64,000 nt of DNA. Source: Methanofollis formosanus. Its GTDB lineage: Archaea > Halobacteriota > Methanomicrobia > Methanomicrobiales > Methanofollaceae. Numbering within the stretch: position 1 is the first letter of the stretch; every line of letters starts with the position of its first letter. This document shows positions 43,541-52,506 of the stretch, one piece after another. The notes below the pieces were generated by a model. The model was given only the letters and a program-made list of their open reading frames with translations, searched no databases and had not been told where the DNA came from. A program made the position numbers and the translations under genes. The stretch lies in contig NZ_CP037968.1 of the NCBI RefSeq assembly GCF_019633745.1, positions 1,122,789 to 1,186,788 of the forward strand, in the 5' to 3' direction.

Positions 43541-44365
43541 TCACTCATCCCGGAGGGCATATCCGCACTCCGCGCGGTAAGCGCAGGAGCGGCACCGCAC
43601 CGCCGCGTTGTGGTTCCGTCTCGCGGTTCCGTCCCTCAGGCAGGTCCGTATCTCGTCCACCGTGGCAAGGACCTGCACCCTGAGCTCGGGAGTGAACTCG
43701 ATCCGGTGCTGGCCCGCGTTGCCGTAGACCAGCGTCCCGTACGGGACCGAGGTGCCGTAGTGCTCCTCGACGAGGAGACAGTATGCGGCGAGCTGGAGGA
43801 TATGGTTCCAGTACGGTTTTCTCGCCCGGCCGCTCTTCACCTCGACCGGGATATAGGCGCCGGTCATCTCGTCTCTCAGCACATAGTCGGGCCTGCCCGA
43901 GATCCGGTGAACCCCAGAGAAGAGCACCTCAGGAGAGGTGTCGAGGTCCGAGTAGAGCAACTCGCCTTCCGGGATCCCGAACTCCTCTCGCACGGTCCTG
44001 GTCTGACGGTATTTCCAGAGGGCAAGGACAAAAAAGACCGTGGCACCGGCCAGGAGAGCGAGGACTTCCATATAGTTCCCGAACGCCCCGATCACGGGGA
44101 TCCCTCCCAGCAGGACGATGAGGGCGAGGGCGAGGAGAGCATACCCGGCGATGACCAGGAGCCAGAAGGCCCGCCGTTCCTGTTCGACCTGAGAGAGAGT
44201 CCTGCCCACCTCGGCATGCACCCGACGGCCGCGTTCGATCGACGGCGTGACCGGCGGGTCAGGGGCCTTTCTGCTCCGCTGAAACTGCCACGAGAGTGCA
44301 CAGTACGAATATTCGGCGATCTCAGAGGCCGAGACCACCGGGACGTTCTGCTCCTTCCCGTTCAT
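43541..44365 (-). CDS. Membrane-spanning Cas4/RecB-like PD-(D/E)XK nuclease with Fe-S cysteines
   Basis: The ATG overlaps the rnhA stop (ATGA), giving 274 residues. One Cys lies near the N-terminus (SASEIAEYSYCALSWQFQRS) and three near the C-terminus (CRSCAYRAEC), the four-Cys 4Fe-4S layout of Cas4/AddB-type nucleases. The catalytic core reads GRPDYVLRDE..IPVEVKSG (D-x9+-ExK). Unusually, two strong membrane helices (FWLLVIAGYALLALALIVLL and LALLAGATVFFVLALW, about residues 66-115) are inserted between the N-terminal Cys and the nuclease core. No CRISPR or cas genes are nearby, so a role in adaptation is unlikely here. Confidence 0.82.
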   Translation of the reverse strand: MNGKEQNVPVVSASEIAEYSYCALSWQFQRSRKAPDPPVTPSIERGRRVHAEVGRTLSQVEQERRAFWLLVIAGYALLALALIVLLGGIPVIGAFGNYMEVLALLAGATVFFVLALWKYRQTRTVREEFGIPEGELLYSDLDTSPEVLFSGVHRISGRPDYVLRDEMTGAYIPVEVKSGRARKPYWNHILQLAAYCLLVEEHYGTSVPYGTLVYGNAGQHRIEFTPELRVQVLATVDEIRTCLRDGTARRNHNAAVRCRSCAYRAECGYALRDE

Positions 44366-44790
44366 CCTCTTTCCCTTCGGTCGAGTTCGAGGTTGCAGAG
44401 GGCGTCGGCCCGGCTGACATACCGGTCGGAGCGCCGGACCGAGGAGAAAGTGACGGCGCTGAACGCTCCGGCAAGGGCGAAGACCTCTTCCCTGAGGGCG
44501 CGGAGGTGTTCTTTGTTCACCCGGTACTCCCCGCGCAACTGGCGGACCACCAGTTCGCTGTCCGAGTAGAGGTCGACCGGCCCGTCGGTCCATGACCTCG
44601 CTTCCCTGAGGGCATTGATCACGGCCATATATTCGGCGGTGTTGTTGGTGGTGACACCGGCAAGCCCTGAAGCCTCGTGGACGACCTCACCGTCCCTGAC
44701 GAAGAGATAGGCATAGGCGGCGGGCCCTGGGTTGCCCCGCGATGCCCCGTCGGTATAGATGGCCAATCCCCCTCTATCTGTTGCGGTCAT
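44362..44790 (-). CDS. rnhA: Ribonuclease HI family protein
   Basis: In the 142-residue protein the four acidic residues of RNase HI are present: Asp14 in YTDGASRGNPGPAA, Glu53 in NNTAEYMAV, Asp77 in YSDSELVVRQLRG and Asp129 in RADALCN. It lacks the basic protrusion of E. coli RNase HI, as is usual in archaeal and plant-like members. It cleaves RNA in RNA-DNA hybrids. It is the first gene of a tightly overlapping four-gene operon. A left arm of the dispersed repeat lies about 70 bases upstream. Confidence 0.92.
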   Translation of the reverse strand: MTATDRGGLAIYTDGASRGNPGPAAYAYLFVRDGEVVHEASGLAGVTTNNTAEYMAVINALREARSWTDGPVDLYSDSELVVRQLRGEYRVNKEHLRALREEVFALAGAFSAVTFSSVRRSDRYVSRADALCNLELDRRERG

Positions 44791-44857
44791 CCTGGTACTA
44801 TGGTGGGGGCCGCCCCCAGATATGGATGCTGGTCAGGGATAATGGGCGTGAAGATGA

Positions 44858-45365
44858 GCTTTGTAGAATTCGGCATGAGGCGAGCGCCCCGCCTCAAGCA
44901 TACGCGATGAAAATATCAGATCAGATCTGGATCGGTTCTTGACCCTCATCCTTACGAACAAGGAGCGAATCGAAGTCGAGCATCGTGCCGCCCCTCGGCT
45001 ATCTTCGTCGTGGGGGGTCCGGGGGGTTTCCCCCCGGCGCGAGACAGCAGGGAAATCTCAACGATTAGGCGCGGCAGATCCATCAGAGGGATTTTCTATC
45101 CTCTGCGTATCGGCTTCAACGGGATATGGCGAGTTCAAACTCTCATGGAAACCTGAAGAGAGGATCGTCTGGATTATTTTCATGGTAATTCGGCATGAAA
45201 CCCGGGTTCAAGCATACGCGATGAAAATTTCTCTGAGCAGTGTTTCAGGGTGTGGGCTGATCCCTCTCAATCGCCGCCGCCCCCCCCGGCGCGAGACGGC
45301 GGTAAAAATTCTGCGATGAGGGCGGCACATCCGATCAGCACGCCTTCCCACATCTTCACGCCGGG
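44858..45365. repeat. Nested composite repeats upstream of rnhA
   Basis: A left arm at 44858-44917 (TTTGTAGAATTCGGCATGAG, CAAGCATACGCGATGAAAAT) is followed by a G-rich module near 45000-45040. An inverted copy of the ATGAAAATnATCCnGACGAT module lies at about 45080-45190. A second left arm at 45183-45232 (CGGCATGAAACCCGGGTTCA) is followed by another GC-rich core. The 594-base gap between genes is almost wholly repeat DNA. Confidence 0.7.
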
Positions 45366-45384
45366 GGCAGAGCCCCTCTCCCCT

Positions 45385-45843
45385 TCAATTGTCCTGCATA
45401 TCGAGACAGATGATCCGGTAGCCCTTGACGGCCTCCCACCCGGCGAGGAGAACACCGGCAAGGACGAGCAGCATCCCCACCAGGAAGGAGGCGATGGTGA
45501 GGAGGCCGAGAACCTCGATGCCTCCCAGCACCGAGAAGCCGATGAAGAGGGAGGTGAGGACGAAGAACGCCACCGCTCCCGAGTAGCAGACAATGGCGTC
45601 TCTCTCGAAGCGGGCACGGATCTGGAGCTCGGAGAGTTGTGCGAGCACGCACGCAAAGCGCGGGTCTTCCCCTCCCTGTCGGCCCGGGTCGTCGTGGAGA
45701 CTGACCCGTTTCTCCTCGTCAAGCACGCGGATCCGGTTGAGCACCACCGAGTACTTGTTGCTCATGCCGAGAAGAAGGAGGCCGCAGGCGGAGATCATAA
45801 GGCCGGGGGCGAGCATGGTCTGGATGATGTCGGCAGATGTCAC
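45385..45843 (-). CDS. DUF2721 membrane protein
   Basis: In 152 residues there is an N-terminal helix (LAPGLMISACGLLLLGM), a cytosolic linker rich in charged residues (SVVLNRIRVLDEEKR, RFERDAIVCYSG) and two or three further membrane helices (AVAFFVLTSLFIGFSVLG, IASFLVGMLLVLAGVLLAGW). This fits the DUF2721 family, whose function is unknown. It is flanked by repeat DNA on one side and the CBS protein on the other, with no evident operon partner. Confidence 0.78.
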   Translation of the reverse strand: MTSADIIQTMLAPGLMISACGLLLLGMSNKYSVVLNRIRVLDEEKRVSLHDDPGRQGGEDPRFACVLAQLSELQIRARFERDAIVCYSGAVAFFVLTSLFIGFSVLGGIEVLGLLTIASFLVGMLLVLAGVLLAGWEAVKGYRIICLDMQDN

Positions 45844-45939
45844 GGGATCCTCTCGATTGTTTATCAGATCTGATGGTGAACGGAAAAATATCTTGCTGAA
45901 GAGGCGGTCCGGGCCGGTTTGCCTGAGAAAAAAGTGGGA

Positions 45940-46362
45940 TCAGATCTTCGGCCGGCCCGCCCTGATCACCTCCGCGATCCGGCCCATCTCCTCCGCGAGC
46001 AGCGCGATGATATCGTCGACCGTGATGATCCCGGTGAGGGCGCCCTGATCGTCCACCACCGGCACACGCCTGACATTCCGTTCCCGCGCCTTCCCCAGCG
46101 CCTCGTACAGGCCGGCGGCGGCCGGGAGGACCATGAGGTCTCCGGTCATCACGGCACGGACCGGCACCTGCGTCGGGTCCAGGCCCTCGGCGGTGACCCG
46201 AACGGTGACGTCGCGGTCGGTGAGGATCCCGACCGGTTTCTTCTCCTCCACCACGACGATGCTCCCCACATTCTGCTCGGCCATGATCCTGGCGGCGTCG
46301 TAGACCGGGGTCTCGGGCGGGACCGTCACCACCGGCACCTGACAGCAGTCCATCAGTGTCAT
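45940..46362 (-). CDS. CBS-domain pair protein
   Basis: This is a tandem CBS (Bateman) module of about 140 residues: the first repeat runs around VPPETPVYDAARIMAEQNVG then GILTDRDVT, the second around LYEALGKARERNVRRVPVVD then GIITVDDI. Such modules bind adenosine nucleotides or SAM and act as sensors. The ATG at 46362 has GGAGGGG at a proper spacing; an ATG at 46371 touches that ribosome-binding site and is less likely. It diverges from the Clp1-like kinase gene. Confidence 0.87.
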   Translation of the reverse strand: MTLMDCCQVPVVTVPPETPVYDAARIMAEQNVGSIVVVEEKKPVGILTDRDVTVRVTAEGLDPTQVPVRAVMTGDLMVLPAAAGLYEALGKARERNVRRVPVVDDQGALTGIITVDDIIALLAEEMGRIAEVIRAGRPKI

Positions 46363-46440
46363 CTTTTCCATCCCCTCCGTTGCGTCACCCCTGTGGGGAA
46401 GCGAATATTTGAAGATGCGTGCGCGCCGAACCTGCTCGGG

Positions 46441-47268
46441 ATGGCGATCCAGGTACCGGAATGGGAGGAACTGGCCCGGGCCCTCACCCGGCGAGGAGCG
46501 GCGGGCACCGTCTATCTCCTCGGGGCCACCGACACCGGCAAGACTACCCTGGCCTCTTTTCTCCTCGACACCCTCGGGGAGAGGACGGCCTATCTGGACG
46601 CCGACGCCGGTCAGGCCGCCCTCGGACCGCCTGGAACGCTCGGCGTCGCCCTGCCCGGCGGCGAGGTCAGGCTCCGTTTCACCGGCGCGCTCACCCCGAC
46701 ACGGGCGCTGGACGAGACCTTCAAGGCCCTCGAAGACCTGCTCGGAGCGGCATATGCGGCGGGCGCGGAGACGGTGATCGTCGACTCCTGCGGCTATGTG
46801 GAGGGGCGGGGCGGGGTCGCCTTCCAGCGCCGTTCGGTGGCGACCCTCAGGCCCGACCATATCGTCGCCATCCAGCGAGAGAAGGAACTCGAACCGGTCC
46901 TCGGGCCGTTCAAGGGGCGGTTCGGCCCGAAGTTTCACCGGATTCCTCCCTCGTCCCATGCAAAAGAGCGGTCAAGAGGCGAGCGACGGCGGTACCGCGA
47001 AAAACGTTTTGCAGCCTATATGGAAGGTGCGGTCAGGACACGTCTCTCTCCCGACCTCCAGGTCAGAGGAGAGGTGCCCGAAGACCCGACCGGGACGGCC
47101 GCCGCGGTCTGCGACGCCGCGGGGTGGGCCCTTGCCGTCGGGGTCGTCGAGGCGATCGACGAGGAGGGGATCACGTTCCTGGCCCCGCCGCCTGTCCCCG
47201 GCGTACCGGCCTATCTTATGATGGGACAGTACCGCCCCGGCCGCCGGAATCGGCCAGGCGCACCGTGA
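46441..47268 (+). CDS. Clp1/Grc3-type polynucleotide 5'-hydroxyl kinase
   Basis: From the ATG at 46441 the product is 275 residues. Walker A is GATDTGKTTLASFLL (about 25-39), followed by LDADAGQAALGPPGTLGVAL (the conserved D-x-D-x-GQ and G-PG of the Clp1 kinase domain) and VIVDSCGYVEG (Walker B-like). A basic lid with RRR-K follows. Archaeal members phosphorylate 5'-OH ends of RNA or DNA. A TATA-like GAATATTTGAAG lies about 40 bases upstream. The C-terminus overlaps the convergent histidine kinase gene by 53 bases. Confidence 0.87.
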   Translation: MAIQVPEWEELARALTRRGAAGTVYLLGATDTGKTTLASFLLDTLGERTAYLDADAGQAALGPPGTLGVALPGGEVRLRFTGALTPTRALDETFKALEDLLGAAYAAGAETVIVDSCGYVEGRGGVAFQRRSVATLRPDHIVAIQREKELEPVLGPFKGRFGPKFHRIPPSSHAKERSRGERRRYREKRFAAYMEGAVRTRLSPDLQVRGEVPEDPTGTAAAVCDAAGWALAVGVVEAIDEEGITFLAPPPVPGVPAYLMMGQYRPGRRNRPGAP

Positions 47269-48688
47269 AGGAGAAGGCGGCCCCTTCCCCGGGCCGGCCC
47301 GGCACGCGGTCGCCGACCCGGATCTCGCCGCCGTATCGCCTGACCAGCACCTCGGCAAGATATAGTCCCATTCCCCGCCCCTGCTTCTGCGAGCCGCTGC
47401 GGTACAGTCGTTCGAAGACCCGGGGCTTGGCCGGGTCCGGGATACCGGGACCGTTGTCCGCGACGGTGATCACCGCACGGTCTCCCTCCTCCTTCGCCGA
47501 GACCGTGATGCATACCTTCTCTCCACCGAACTTGACACTGTTGCCGAAGAGATTGCCAAAGACCCGGCCGAGAAGTTCGTCGGCGAAGACGAGCATGCCG
47601 TTCCCTTCATACGAGACCTCAGGCCCCTGGAGACGGGCGGCCTCGGCCCCGACCACCCGGTCGAGCGAGACCGGACGGAGGGCCGGCTCCTCTTTCCGGC
47701 ACGCCCTGATCACCCTGACGTCCTTGATGATCTCGCAACTCTCCCTGATCCCGGAGAGACACTGCCCGGCGAGGGCGCGCTCCTCCCCGGTAAGTCCCTC
47801 CATGAGCAGGTCCAGGCTCCCGAGCGAGACCATATTGGCGTTGTTGATGTCATGGGTCATCAGGTCGAGGTAGAACTCGGCCTCCTCGCGGGCGGCGGCG
47901 AGGTCTTCGGTGAGGGCGGCGCGGTGAACAAACCCTCCGATCTCACGACCGATCGCCTCGAGCGTCTCCTGCTCTTCAGGGGTGAAGCGGTGGGGGCTGC
48001 TGCTCGCGGCGGCAAGCGCCCCGATGACCGCACCCGACGGCCCGAGCACCGGGACGGCCGCAACCGAGTAGACCCCGAGTTCCCCCTCCTCGTGAGGGAC
48101 GCCGAGATAGGCCTCGGTATAGGAGGCGCGGCCCTCGCAGAAGACGGTCTGCCAGTGGGCTTCCCACTCATCAGAACCGAGAGTTTCAGGGAAGTAGAGA
48201 TGGTATAGGCCGTGATACGCCTGCAGCCGCGCCGGTCCGCCTGAGCGGTCGGTGAGGTAGACCGCTCCGGCATCGAAGTCGAGGAGCCCGACGGTCAGCC
48301 GCGCCACCTCGGTCAGGACCCCGGCGAGAGTGTCGGGGTCGGCGGTCGCTCTGATGATGGCGTTGACGGTGGCAAGACGTTTGCCGGCCTGGTGCTCCGC
48401 AGAAGTGTCGGGCAGAAGGGTGATGGTCACCCGGCGGCCTCCTGATCCCGGGACGACCGTCCCCCGCACCTCACAGAGGTCCGGACCGATGCAGAGTGAC
48501 AGAGATGCGGAACCCTCCTCTGCGGCAGAGGCGAGGAAGGCCGAGAAGTCCGGCGAAGAGAACGTTTCCTCCGGCACCGACAGAAACCTCGCGTTTGCGC
48601 TGATTACCCGGCCTTCCCGGTCGACCACGCCGACAGGCATGGGGAGAGACGCCAGCACCGCGGCAAGGTCGGGATCATCCATATCCAT
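47216..48688 (-). CDS. PAS-GAF sensor histidine kinase
   Basis: Starting at the ATG at 48688 gives 490 residues. A PAS-like segment (about 10-95: PMPVGVVDREGRVISANARF) is followed by a GAF domain (about 110-275). The phosphorylation helix has the motif MTHDINNANMVSL (about 300), the form usual in Methanomicrobiales kinases. The HATPase domain has an N-box (FGNLFGNSVKFGG) and G-box (VADNGPGIPD, GRGMGLYLAEVLVRRYGG). No membrane helix is present, so it is a cytosolic sensor, possibly redox or ligand sensing through GAF. The receiver partner is not adjacent. Confidence 0.9.
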   Translation of the reverse strand: MDMDDPDLAAVLASLPMPVGVVDREGRVISANARFLSVPEETFSSPDFSAFLASAAEEGSASLSLCIGPDLCEVRGTVVPGSGGRRVTITLLPDTSAEHQAGKRLATVNAIIRATADPDTLAGVLTEVARLTVGLLDFDAGAVYLTDRSGGPARLQAYHGLYHLYFPETLGSDEWEAHWQTVFCEGRASYTEAYLGVPHEEGELGVYSVAAVPVLGPSGAVIGALAAASSSPHRFTPEEQETLEAIGREIGGFVHRAALTEDLAAAREEAEFYLDLMTHDINNANMVSLGSLDLLMEGLTGEERALAGQCLSGIRESCEIIKDVRVIRACRKEEPALRPVSLDRVVGAEAARLQGPEVSYEGNGMLVFADELLGRVFGNLFGNSVKFGGEKVCITVSAKEEGDRAVITVADNGPGIPDPAKPRVFERLYRSGSQKQGRGMGLYLAEVLVRRYGGEIRVGDRVPGRPGEGAAFSFTVRLADSGGRGGTVPS

Positions 48689-48780
48689 GACTTCAGAATA
48701 TCTCTCTGGCTGGAAAGATAAAAATATGGGATTAAAAATCACCGGTGCCGGTCAAACTCCCTCCCTGAGGGTAGAGATCG

Positions 48781-49262
48781 TCATACACTCACCTCAGGGG
48801 GGACGGGTGCCCCGGTCCGCACCGGCGGGGGCGCGGGCGAGTCCCCGAGGACGACCGCCCCGGCGCGGCTGCAGTCGGGCAGCGAGGTCAGGACGACAGA
48901 GAGTTCGGAGACGGTGGCCAGGGTCTCGCCGAACCGCACCGTCCTCTCCACCCGCCCTTCCCAGGAGGATTCGTGAGCGATGGTCCCGATATGGTCGATG
49001 CCGCTCTCTTCAGAGACGGTAAAGACGTAGGCCCCGGTCCACGGTGCCCGGTACTCCGCGTCGTACACCGGGAGGACGAGGACGCCGCGCCGCTCGTCGA
49101 AGAAGAAGGCTTTGTGGTCGGCAAGGGCCGGGGATTGTGTCATGCCGGTGCCGATGACCGCGGTATCGACGACGGCCGGGGCCGATACATTGCCGACGTC
49201 GAAGAGGGCGACCTTCAGGCCGCCGGTGACGGTGCCGCCCCATCCGTTCACCGTCGTCTCCC
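48781..49262 (-). pseudogene. 3' fragment of a beta-propeller protein gene
   Basis: About 157 codons match the C-terminal quarter of the intact beta-propeller protein encoded at 54087-55889 (TVTGGLKVALFDVGNVSAPA, TGMTQSPALADHKAFFFDER, GIDHIGTIAHESSWEGRVER). The central 260 bases are identical at DNA level, while the last 30 codons have diverged (TSLPDCSRAGAVVLGDSPAP versus TDLPDCTRTGSVVLGESSVL). The 5' three quarters are missing and the frame meets methyltransferase sequence at 49263. It has no signal or promoter and is probably not expressed as a functional protein. Confidence 0.85.
48841..49262 (-). repeat. Long direct repeat, left copy (pair at 54171-54592)
   Basis: The two copies are offset by exactly 5330 bases: identical for about 260 bases from 48899, a few mismatches up to 49262, and more scattered differences below 48899. 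They have the same orientation and enclose the methyltransferase cluster. Confidence 0.85.
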
Positions 49263-49874
49263 GCCTGCGCCGGTGCGGACGTCACCTCCCTCGACATCTC
49301 GACGGGGATGCTCGACCGCCTCAGGGAAACCGCCCGAAACGAGGGCCTGACCATCAACGCGATCGAGTGTTCCTGGTGGACGGCCGATATCGACAGACTC
49401 GGGTTCAGGGGCGCGTTCGACCTCGTGATCGCGTCCATGACGCCCGGCGTCAGGGATGTCGAGACCTTCGACCGCATGATGGCATGCTCGAAGCGGTTCT
49501 GCTATTATAGCAACTTCGTCGGGAGGGGTTCGGACACCGCCCACCAGGAGATTTTCAGAAATATTCTGGGCGAGGAGCCGCGTGGCCATGCCCACGGGCC
49601 TGGACTGCTGTACCCCTTCATGTACCTCTACGCGCCTGGTTACCGGCCGATCGTGAAGTTCAATCACATGTCACGAAACCGTGAGCAGGGCTGGGTCGAA
49701 GCCGCTGAAGCGGCAATTGACTTCCTGGGGAACGAACGGGTTCTTTCCGACGACGCCAGGGAAAAGATCAGGGAGTATTACAGGGATGCCTCGCCCGACG
49801 GCACGTATCGTTCCGAAGCAGAGGTCTACACCGGCATGATGGTCTGGTCTGTCACGAACAGGGACGGAACATGA
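49263..49874 (+). pseudogene. 5'-truncated class I SAM methyltransferase
   Basis: The frame is open from the junction at 49263 and reads AGADVTSLDISTGMLDRLRE, the end of SAM motif I and the acidic loop of a class I methyltransferase. The glycine-rich GxGxG and everything before it are gone. The remainder (about 200 residues: IECSWWTADIDRLGFRGAFD, GRGSDTAHQEIFRNILGEEP) continues undisturbed to a stop at 49874. The first internal ATG is at 49308. Without motif I it should not bind SAM. It is joined directly to the truncated beta-propeller fragment, so one rearrangement probably made both remnants. Confidence 0.75.
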
Positions 49875-50340
49875 GGATGTCGAAACTCGCGGTGCCGCCA
49901 AATTGGAGGGGAACAGGACTGCTCCAGCGCACCCTTCTCTGAACGGAGCGTGCGGTTTTCACCGCATTCCGCTCAGGCACTCTGCACCTGGCAGGGCATG
50001 ATCGCTGACAGAACGGCCATTCGTCATGATTGGAACGGCGTTCCATGCAAGATTGTGTCCGGGCGACAACCCACGCGCGAAGTTATGCGAAATGTTTCTT
50101 CTCCTGGTTTTCATTCGATACGAAACAGATGCCGATAGAAGATCAACGATCGCTGGAGTGGGGACTATCATTCAGGGAGAGAATAGGAGAAGGCACCCGG
50201 AAGAGGGGGAGACAATGTAAAAATCAAGAGAATAAACAGATGCGCAGCGGGGTGCGGGCATATTTTTTGAAAATTGATGGGGTTAATCGAAGCCCGCACA
50301 AATCCTAAACGGGCAATGATTATGAAAAGGTTATTTTCTT

Positions 50341-50882
50341 GGCTTTGTAGAAATCCTATTCTGGAGTGTCTCGTCCGGGGGGCTGCCGCCCCCCGGTCCC
50401 CCTGCCATTAGGATAGGGGGTGGAGGGCAGTCTCCTCTTCAAAATGCAGGTTTGCCCCTTTGAGGTCCAATCCTGAGCGGGGGTCCGGGGGCGTAGTCCC
50501 CCGGCTAAATCATTAGGAAGGTAGTGGATCTCTGTGTACCTCTTCATAAGATCAGGGATACATCAACTCGAGTATGAGGATTTACCATGAAAATGATCCT
50601 GACGATGAACCCGAGAGGTCTGCATGGGGATTTCTTCTCACCGGAATCCCTCACAACTGATATACGAAGTACAGAATCTCCTTCAGAATGATCGGCCGCC
50701 CTTCAATCGCAGAATCTTTTCTGGTATTTCGCGAGATGATAGGGCGGGGGCGGCAATGAAGTGACGGTCCCATCTGGTGTCCTGCTCTGAAGAAGGAACA
50801 CGGATCCAAACACCCTGGAAAACCACGATCATTTTCATCCCGTATGCTTGAGCCCCAGGGTCATGCCCGATTCTACAGGGCC
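50341..50882. repeat. Composite intergenic repeat in a 1.1-kb gene-free gap
   Basis: A degenerate left end GGCTTTGTAGAAATCC is followed by G-rich hairpins (CCGGGGGGCTGCCGCCCCCC at about 50376; a second at 50477-50510). A TTTACCATGAAAATGATCC module lies at about 50580-50702, then a core and the right arm at 50826-50882 (CCCGTATGCTTGAGCCCCAG ... TTCTACAGGGCC). The right end stops 90 bases before the next gene. In 49875-50340 I see no gene; the DNA is more AT-rich. Confidence 0.7.
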
Positions 50883-50971
50883 ATTTTCTTAAGATTTCGT
50901 TACTGCACCGGAAGCAGGCCTCCAAAATTATATGCCTGGCACCGCTGCAATGAATAAAGGAAGTTACGCCG

Positions 50972-51349
50972 ATGCAATCCCTTTCTTCGTCATGGTCCAA
51001 AGAGATCCAGACTGCTGAAACCCTCTATGCCACCAGGGACATAAAATTCCAGGAAGAGTATCGCCGGCCTCTCCTTTCGGCGATGGGTCTTAAAGACGGG
51101 ATCCGGATCCTCGACGTCGGCTGCGGGCCCGGCCTCCTCGTTCACCGACTCGGTACATTGCTAAAGCAAAGCAACATATTCGGCATTGATCACGATGCGG
51201 ATTTTATTGCTTTTGCACGAATGAAAACGAAACCGCAGACAAATATCTGCACTTTTCTTGTCGGAGACACGCTTTCACTTCCATTTCCTGATAACAGTTT
51301 TGACGCCGTGACTTCCCATACGATCTTAGGCAGGAAGATATTTCCCTAA
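50972..51349 (+). pseudogene. 3'-truncated class I SAM methyltransferase
   Basis: The ATG at 50972 is preceded by AAAGGAAG. The 125-residue product has an intact motif I (GIRILDVGCGPGLLVHRLG), the acidic motif II (IFGIDHDADFIAFARMK) and motif IV (FPDNSFDAVTSHTIL). It then breaks off into GRKIFP-stop where the post-IV helix and half the protein should follow. A normal ubiE/SmtA-type methyltransferase would run 200-280 residues. It is read as a gene remnant; a short expressed product cannot be excluded. Confidence 0.7.
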
Positions 51350-51371
51350 GAATTCGTCTGATCGATCCCCT

Positions 51372-52160
51372 TCACTCTCGCGTCGCGAGTATGAGGTGGA
51401 CCGTGAACATTTCGGTGAACTTTCCCGAAGGTTCGATTTCGAGAAGGCGTCGGGTTAGCCGGTCCCTGAACTCCGCGTTTCGCTCCGCAAGCAGAACAGG
51501 ATCGATGTAGGACTGGCTCAATATAAGGCCGATAATCCTGTCGATGGTCATCTCTTCCTGAACCGGGAATGTGTACTCTTCGACAACCGGGAACGGCGAT
51601 TCTAGAAAGAAATTTTCGTGCCGCTCCATCTGCCTGTGTTTGAGTCCTGAGGAATCCCAGGATTCCCCCAGTATCTCCCGAAGCACTTCATACACCACAC
51701 AGCCCCATCCGCTCCCGAGGTGCGAAAAGAGACTGTCATTCCTGTCCACGCATGCGATCCCGCCGCCCGGCTCGATCAGACCGTCGAGTGTCCGGAGTAC
51801 CGTCGGCCTGTCCATCCAGTGAAAACTGAGGCCCATCGTACAGAGGCGTAGCGGCGGAAAACTCATCCTGCCTATGGTTGTATCGGCCCCGATCAACCAG
51901 GAGATGGGACGGGTGACAGACACATCGCGTTCGCACCGTTTGCCCTCGGCAAGCATCTCAGGTTCGGGATCGACGGCATAGACGTGGAAACCCTGCCGTG
52001 CGAGCGGAATAGCCATGTTTCCTGTTCCGCAACCGAGATCGAGAACCTCCGATGAAGGCATGAGACTCAACCGGGAGGTGATGCAATCGAACATCTCTGC
52101 CGGGTATCCTTTCCGGTACTTCGCATAATACGCAGCTTTTCCTGAGAAGAAGCCTGTCAT
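51372..52160 (-). CDS. Class I SAM-dependent methyltransferase
   Basis: In the 262-residue complete protein, motif I is VLDLGCGTGNMAIPLARQG (about 39-57), motif II YAVDPEPEMLAEG, and a post-I/IV region LCTMGLSFHWMDR. The start MTGFFSGKAAYYAKYRKGYP resembles methyltransferase_11-type proteins acting on small molecules. The substrate is unknown. It is convergent with the truncated methyltransferase just left and sits in a cluster of five such genes or fragments. No membrane or signal segment. Confidence 0.82.
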   Translation of the reverse strand: MTGFFSGKAAYYAKYRKGYPAEMFDCITSRLSLMPSSEVLDLGCGTGNMAIPLARQGFHVYAVDPEPEMLAEGKRCERDVSVTRPISWLIGADTTIGRMSFPPLRLCTMGLSFHWMDRPTVLRTLDGLIEPGGGIACVDRNDSLFSHLGSGWGCVVYEVLREILGESWDSSGLKHRQMERHENFFLESPFPVVEEYTFPVQEEMTIDRIIGLILSQSYIDPVLLAERNAEFRDRLTRRLLEIEPSGKFTEMFTVHLILATRE

Positions 52161-52506
52161 GGAAGGCTCCGGACGGCATCTGAAAGGATAATCAGGAGGA
52201 AGGACGCATTCATGGAAACCATTTCCAGGAAAAAAGTATGGTTTGCGAATGAATAAACATTCGGCTCTGTGGAGTCATTTCTTTATGTTCAGGTCAATGA
52301 GTTTCCAGATATTGATGGAAAAGGAGTGTATTCGCCACCTTTCTCATCTCGTTCGCCGGGAGGGGGCTTTGTCGCCCGCCAGCGAACTCAAGAACTGGAG
52401 CTCTCCGGAGTCAGGCATTTCGCATTATCACATCCGTGATGGTTGAACCGGTTGTTGGGGATGCAGATATTATCCCGAATTAAAACCCAGGGAGGAAAAC
52501 AGATTT
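52161..52506. other. Gap without a supported gene
   Basis: This 346-base AT-richer stretch lies between divergent methyltransferase genes. A 67-codon frame at 52243-52446 has no recognisable motif. GAATGAATAAACATTC near 52237 is an imperfect inverted repeat. It presumably contains promoters for both flanking genes. Confidence 0.4.

Noticed and set aside
43541-44365. CRISPR adaptation Cas4
   Set aside because: There is no cas1, cas2 or array in the window, and membrane helices and an RNase H operon context argue otherwise.
52243-52446. 67-residue ORF between methyltransferases
   Set aside because: No motif, no ribosome-binding site and no conserved context; likely spurious.
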